A stretch of DNA of 38,028 bases from an uncultured Burkholderiales bacterium (GTDB taxonomy: Bacteria; Pseudomonadota; Gammaproteobacteria; Burkholderiales; Burkholderiaceae_C). The notes under the pieces are model-generated. The model searched no databases and was not told where the DNA came from. It saw nothing but the letters and a program-made list of their open reading frames with translations. Below are positions 34,878-38,028 of the stretch, in pieces; positions within the stretch are counted from its first letter, which is position 1; every line of letters begins with the position of its first letter. The DNA lies in assembly GCA_903886485.1 (NCBI GenBank), contig CAISMH010000008.1:73448-111475 (forward strand). The letters are read 5' to 3'. Position numbers and translations under genes: made by a program.

Positions 34878-35378
34878 ATGAGCACCCCTTACCTTCGCAT
34901 CTTGCTATGGCTAGCCTGCCTCGTGGCCAGCGTCAGCGCAAACGCCCAACAAGGCGATTGCGGCTTCATTCAAAACCCAGACCGCCAAGCCTATTGCCGC
35001 GCTATCAGCGGGGGTGGCTCTAGCCAGTGCGGATTTATTCGCGACGGCGACCTGCAAGCACGATGCCGTGCCGAAACAGGTGGCGGCAGCAGCCAATGCG
35101 GCTTTATCCGTGACAACGACATGCAGGCTGCTTGTAGAGCCAGTGCAGACAGGGCCAGCGCGTCATCCAACAGCTCTAGCCAATGCGGCTTCATTCAAAA
35201 CCCAGACAAGCAAGCGTATTGCCGCGCCACCACGGGCGGGGGCAGTAGCAAATGTGGCTTTATTCGAGACAGCGACCTACAAGCCATGTGCCGTGCCGAA
35301 ACAGGTGGTGGCAGCAGCCAATGCGGCTTTATCCGCGACAACGACATGCAAGCGGCTTGCCGAGCCAAGGCTCGATAA
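34878..35378 (+). CDS. Secreted protein of six Cys-pair repeats
   Basis: 166 residues. MSTPYLRILLWLACLVASVSA is a Sec signal peptide. The mature protein is almost wholly six copies of a 15-residue unit, consensus CGFIxxxDxQAxCRA, starting at residues 28, 51, 74, 103, 126 and 149, joined by Gly/Ser-rich linkers (ETGGGSSQ). Each unit has two cysteines 12 residues apart, so one disulfide per unit is likely. Units 1-3 and 4-6 agree at 55 of 61 positions, showing a recent block duplication. I know no function for it; it is presumably periplasmic or extracellular. GGAG lies seven bases before the ATG at 34878. Confidence 0.8.
   Translation: MSTPYLRILLWLACLVASVSANAQQGDCGFIQNPDRQAYCRAISGGGSSQCGFIRDGDLQARCRAETGGGSSQCGFIRDNDMQAACRASADRASASSNSSSQCGFIQNPDKQAYCRATTGGGSSKCGFIRDSDLQAMCRAETGGGSSQCGFIRDNDMQAACRAKAR
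34959..35366 (+). repeat. Duplicated three-unit block inside the Cys-repeat gene
   Basis: The block 34959-35141 is repeated at 35184-35366, separated by a 42-base Ser/Ala-coding spacer. Within each block the basic unit recurs every 69 bases. Confidence 0.85.
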
Positions 35379-35402
35379 GCACGTGCGCGCTAGCTAGAGC
35401 GT

Positions 35403-35786
35403 TTAAGCCCGTGTATCGACCAAATGCGTGCCGTCGGATACCTGTGCCCGTGATGGCTGCTGCGCAGGCGTGACATGAGCAACCAAAGGCGTGGCGTTGA
35501 TGAACTTGGCTTTGATATCACGCACGATTTGCTGCGCCAAATACACACTCCCCGCCTCAAGCGCTTTGGACAAACGCACAAAGTGCGAATCAGTACCCAG
35601 AGCGTGATCGAAATTCATCAACATCTTCAAGGCGTGTTTGGAGGCGTCTAGGTCGCCATGCGCCACCGCATCAAACAGCGCCAGTATTTTTTGACGCCGT
35701 TGATGTTGCCGGTCTTGCGGCGCACTGCCGTGCCCACCATAGCTGCTGGGGTGGGCGTTGACTCGCACCATGTTTGCGGTTTCCAT
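35403..35786 (-). CDS. Small soluble protein of unknown function
   Basis: 127 residues. No signal or membrane segment. The central part (about residues 33-95) is helical and contains two similar pieces, ALFDAVAHGDLDASKHALKML and LSKALEAGSVYLAQQIVRDIK, that resemble short helical hairpin repeats; the ends are Gly/Ser/Gln-rich and probably disordered. AAGGAG lies six bases before the ATG at 35786, which supports translation. It is the last recognisably host-like gene before the composition shift and converges with the Cys-repeat gene. Confidence 0.6.
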   Translation of the reverse strand: METANMVRVNAHPSSYGGHGSAPQDRQHQRRQKILALFDAVAHGDLDASKHALKMLMNFDHALGTDSHFVRLSKALEAGSVYLAQQIVRDIKAKFINATPLVAHVTPAQQPSRAQVSDGTHLVDTRA

Positions 35787-35940
35787 AGAAGGCTCCTTCC
35801 GAAGAATTCAGGTCATTCGATGTGTTCCTTGTTGCGGCAATTGGCTTGTCCAATTGGTGGCAAACATGCATAAGGCGTGCCAAAGCACCAGCGGCAATCG
35901 GTTGCCGATGTGTCATACCAGGGGAAATGGGGGGAGAAGA

Positions 35941-35968
35941 AAAAACGCGCCTCAAGGGGCGCGTTTTT
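35941..35968. terminator. Bidirectional terminator beside the tRNA-like 14-mer
   Basis: AAAAACGCGCC and GGCGCGTTTTT pair around a six-base loop; A- and T-runs on the two sides allow both directions. Read on the minus strand it lies ten bases after the tRNA-Ser-like 3' end, the position expected for a tRNA gene's own terminator. Confidence 0.88.
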
Positions 35969-35978
35969 ATTGGGTATT

Positions 35979-35992
35979 TGGCGGAAGCGGTG
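35979..35992 (-). other. Possible attachment site: 3' end of a serine tRNA
   Basis: The plus strand TGGCGGAAGCGGTG is the reverse complement of CACCGCTTCCGCCA, which has the form of a tRNA-Ser acceptor stem, discriminator base and CCA end. The body of the tRNA is absent on the right side. Integrating elements that target tRNA 3' ends leave such a short copy at the far edge. The composition change starts at this point. The match rests on my memory of tRNA-Ser ends, so it is a candidate. Confidence 0.45.
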
Positions 35993-36112
35993 TCCTTAGA
36001 ACAACGTTGAATTCATTGGCTCGTATTACATAAAATCAGCTAATCCCATCATAAATACCATCAAAGAAACGCATGCACTAACGCAAGCAACTTCGCAAAA
36101 AATTCTTGAAAG

Positions 36113-36526
36113 TTACTTTGGCTTAGTTCTTACGTACTCAGCAACGGCCTGAGATAAATAGATTTCAGGATTATTCTCACAAATCTTCTTGACCGCTAAC
36201 GCTGTTGCATTAACGTCCGGCGTTAATTGGCGAAGTCGAACTTTCTTTCCATCAACATACGTCTCACCTGATGAATTCACCCACCTAATTGCATTTACAA
36301 ACCCGACTACCCATTGTGTATAGGCGGCAGCGTCCGTGAAATAAGTCTTACCTTCCATTTTTATTGCTGCAGTTGGGCGACTTTCGTTGAGAGCTAGGAC
36401 ATATGTGGCACATGATTCAACGCCAACACCAGATACTTCCATGGTGTTTTGTTTAGCGAGGGCAGTGTCCGCCCAAGACGTTGACATTGAGGCCCAAGCA
36501 ATAGCAATAAAAAAGAAAATACGCAT
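36113..36526 (-). CDS. Small secreted protein, AT-rich region
   Basis: 137 residues from the ATG at 36526 (a GGAAAAG stretch lies three bases upstream; an upstream ATG would bury the signal peptide). MRIFFFIAIAWASMSTSWA is a Sec signal. The mature part has two cysteines (ESCATY and KKICENNPE) and the middle TQWVVGFVNAIRW; this C...GF..N...C..NP pattern is seen in several families of small periplasmic proteins, including some of Rap1a/Tai immunity type, but I cannot assign one. Last gene of a four-gene minus-strand row with low GC. Confidence 0.55.
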   Translation of the reverse strand: MRIFFFIAIAWASMSTSWADTALAKQNTMEVSGVGVESCATYVLALNESRPTAAIKMEGKTYFTDAAAYTQWVVGFVNAIRWVNSSGETYVDGKKVRLRQLTPDVNATALAVKKICENNPEIYLSQAVAEYVRTKPK

Positions 36527-36592
36527 AGCTTTTCCAACATCTCCGTGTAAGGCATTCATTCACATGTCTAAAGTGAAACTTCTAGCCAAGGT

Positions 36593-37051
36593 TTACTTCA
36601 TTACCGTAAAACCTTTTCGAATCCAACCAATCATAAAACCAATAAAGTAAATTGCGACCCAGCTACTCAGCAAGATAAATGCTGCAGATTTATAGGCTGA
36701 AATCAAACTAGAAACTCTATTGCTTTCTGCTTTTTGACTTGCTTTGATTTGGGCTTCCTCTACTTGCTGATCTGTGTATCTGTTATCCATCCAATGGGTA
36801 GTTCCATCCTTAAAGACAAATTGCTTTCTGTACTTAGGATCGAGAGCGATGATGACCGGATCGCAGTCATAGGGACTTGTTTTTACACAAGGGTATTCGG
36901 ACAACTCTGGCAAATACTCATAGATGTTGACTTCGGTTTTATGATCAACAACAGCGTTCACAAATGCGAAGGCAAAAGCCGAGCTGAGCAGACACAAAAA
37001 TACAAATAAACGCTGCCAACCATTCAAATCACTAAATGAAAAATTTCTCAT
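36593..37051 (-). CDS. Two-helix membrane protein of unknown function
   Basis: 152 residues. Hydrophobic segments at about 13-35 and 120-143 flank a polar domain of about 85 residues with two cysteines (EYPCVKTSPYDCDP) and an acidic/amide-rich helix (QQVEEAQIKASQKAES). The topology suggests a periplasmic domain anchored at both ends. No family recognised. AT-rich codon use. The start at 37051 is ten bases after the hydrolase stop, so the two genes are probably cotranscribed. Confidence 0.55.
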   Translation of the reverse strand: MRNFSFSDLNGWQRLFVFLCLLSSAFAFAFVNAVVDHKTEVNIYEYLPELSEYPCVKTSPYDCDPVIIALDPKYRKQFVFKDGTTHWMDNRYTDQQVEEAQIKASQKAESNRVSSLISAYKSAAFILLSSWVAIYFIGFMIGWIRKGFTVMK

Positions 37052-37061
37052 AGAAACAAAT

Positions 37062-37616
37062 TTAACTTTCCAACCAACTATCTAGAACACGAGCCACGTA
37101 CTCTTTACCAAGCTCATGTCCAACTCCGCTAACGATATAAAAATTTGCACCGATTGAACTGGCGATTTTGAGAACATTTGCTGGACCACTTTGCCAATCT
37201 TCAGACCCAACATGTATTTCACAGCGTCTGGGAGCTGGATAGTTCCCACTCATGAAAACCTTCTGCAACTCATCTGCTCTAGGCGGGATGAAGTTTGCAA
37301 GCGTTTCTTCCCTTGAGGATTCACCAACTATGGGCGATAACAATAACACTTTGCCTTTGAAAGGAAGAGTTTGTGCTTGAGCATGAAGAAAAAAATAAGC
37401 ACCAAAAGAATTAGCTACCAACAGAGAGTCGTCATTGCAGAAGTCAGTGAGCAGATCACTAGCAACGACATTGACCTGATCCGTAAATGAGAGCTTTTGA
37501 AAGGCTCCACTTATTTCTCGGCCAAAAACGCTATAGCCTCTTTCTTTCAAAGCCATCCCAAGCCCGCTTGTTAAGCGACCACCCCTGCCAGGAAGATAGT
37601 AGATAGTCTTTTGCAT
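37062..37616 (-). CDS. Alpha/beta-hydrolase-like protein
   Basis: 184 residues. IYYLPGRGG at the N-terminus could form the oxyanion loop; VANSFGAYFFLHA places a candidate nucleophile at S70 in an NSFGA elbow (a G-x-S-x-G variant); D140 in GSEDW and H167 in SGVGHELG complete a plausible triad. The size and motifs resemble small RBBP9/YdeN-like or YqiA-like hydrolases. No signal peptide, so cytoplasmic. The substrate is unknown. AT-rich; it sits between the DGFGG-repeat gene (29 bases) and the two-helix membrane protein gene (10 bases). Confidence 0.65.
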   Translation of the reverse strand: MQKTIYYLPGRGGRLTSGLGMALKERGYSVFGREISGAFQKLSFTDQVNVVASDLLTDFCNDDSLLVANSFGAYFFLHAQAQTLPFKGKVLLLSPIVGESSREETLANFIPPRADELQKVFMSGNYPAPRRCEIHVGSEDWQSGPANVLKIASSIGANFYIVSGVGHELGKEYVARVLDSWLES

Positions 37617-37645
37617 TAGCTTGGATTTGTCTTTCTGTCAGGAAA

Positions 37646-38028
37646 TTAATTGCACCTAGTTCCGCCAAAACCGTCTGGAACGCACCGAGTTGTATTGCCA
37701 TTTTGATCGGTGATTCTTGTGCCGCCAAAACCATCAGGTGTAACTCTTCTTGAGTTGCCGTTTTGATCGGTAATGCGCGAACCTCCAAAACCATCAGGTA
37801 CTTGTCGCTGAATATCACCTGTTGGACTTGTGTAACGTTGCCCACCAAAGCCATCAGGCGTTACTCTGGTGGTGTTACCAGTTGAATCTGTGATTCGTGA
37901 ACCACCAAACCCGTCAGGTGTGATTTTCGTTGCATTACCGTAACTATCAAAGCAACGCTGCCCTCCAAAACCATCAGGCGAACAACGAGTCTGAGCGAAA
38001 GCTAAACCGTTAGAAAAAAGCAAACCCA
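37646..38028 (-). CDS. Secreted DGFGG-repeat protein, 5' end outside the window
   Basis: About 127 visible residues; the start codon lies beyond the right edge. LLFSNGLAFAQ looks like the end of a signal peptide. The mature part is six copies of a 20-residue unit with consensus PDGFGGxRxTDxxGNxxRxT. The first and last DGFGG are each enclosed by cysteines in the same pattern (C-x-PDGFGG-x-R-C), which could form capping disulfides. I do not know the function; the regular Gly-rich beta-type repeat suggests an extracellular or surface protein. It heads the AT-rich minus-strand row. Confidence 0.65.
   Translation of the reverse strand, partial: GLLFSNGLAFAQTRCSPDGFGGQRCFDSYGNATKITPDGFGGSRITDSTGNTTRVTPDGFGGQRYTSPTGDIQRQVPDGFGGSRITDQNGNSRRVTPDGFGGTRITDQNGNTTRCVPDGFGGTRCN
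37660..37985 (-). repeat. 60-base tandem repeat coding for DGFGG units
   Basis: Six imperfect 60-base copies lie in tandem, clearest around the DGFGG codons, which recur on the plus strand as CCACCAAA(A/G)CCATCAGG-like blocks. Copies differ enough to be old. Confidence 0.75.

Larger units (their letters stand above)
35787..36112. other. 326-base intergenic region with island boundary
   Basis: No convincing gene is seen here. The left half has two small inverted repeats upstream of the minus-strand gene (CAATTGG/CCAATTG at 35838-35856; CGGCAA/TTGCCG at 35892-35907). Then come the terminator at 35941-35968 and the tRNA-like 14-mer at 35979-35992. From 35993 the sequence is AT-rich with no further recognisable signal. 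Confidence 0.6.

Noticed and set aside
35758..36033. Plus-strand open frame across the terminator and boundary region
   Set aside because: It runs through the bidirectional terminator and the composition break and has no ribosome site or known domain.
37531..37854. Second minus-strand frame across the DGFGG repeats and the hydrolase start
   Set aside because: It reads the repeat DNA out of frame; the DGFGG frame has regular conserved units and a signal peptide, and this one does not.
37660..37985. Regular 60-base repeats considered as a CRISPR array
   Set aside because: The repeats are imperfect, lie in one reading frame and have no unique spacers between identical repeats; they encode a protein repeat.

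Overview
The window looks like a chromosomal segment from a betaproteobacterium of the order Burkholderiales, most likely family Comamonadaceae (Limnohabitans/Rhodoferax-like). This is inferred from gene content and order only: a Bug-family (TctC) periplasmic binding protein, a DUF3579 gene beside rpsT and argD-argF, a CitE-like lyase between mdh and acnB, and a GntR regulator next to sdhCDAB-sdhE-gltA. No rRNA or complete tRNA gene is present. Most of the segment is moderately GC-rich, densely coding housekeeping DNA; the last 2 kb are clearly AT-richer.

Left part (1-14.5 kb), mostly minus strand. A CobD/CbiB-AmpE-like membrane protein and a NudL-type Nudix hydrolase are followed by the ribosomal operon rpsP-rimM-trmD-rplS. 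Next come a TM2 membrane protein (+), a DUF47-pit phosphate pair behind a strong Pho-box-like sequence, and a tight string of folK, pcnB, a HAD-IB phosphatase, hda and an AI-2E-type permease. purM (+) and rpsT (+) flank murJ and a SirB1-like gene (-).

Middle part (14.5-25 kb). DUF3579 (-) is divergent from argD-argF-ykgJ (+), the arginine branch. An outer-membrane beta-barrel gene and an FAD monooxygenase (-) are followed by a Bug binding protein and the tRNA hydroxylase trhP (+). acnB, a small secreted protein, a CitE-like lyase and mdh then read leftwards.

Right-middle part (26-33.4 kb). mdh and a GntR/HutC regulator are divergent and share a promoter with a palindromic operator candidate; sdhC-sdhD-sdhA-sdhB-sdhE-gltA follow. 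Together with acnB this is most of a TCA-cycle cluster around one regulator. A 12-base palindrome differing at one position from the GntR operator candidate lies between DUF3579 and argD.

Right end (33.4-38 kb). A Cys-rich small protein, rdgC, a secreted protein of six Cys-pair repeats and a small unknown gene lead to a terminator followed by 14 bases that match the 3' end of a serine tRNA read on the minus strand. Exactly there the composition turns AT-rich and four unrecognised or weakly recognised minus-strand genes begin (secreted protein, two-TM protein, alpha/beta hydrolase, DGFGG-repeat protein cut by the window edge). I read this as the left edge of a genomic island; it is the most promising novel part of the window.
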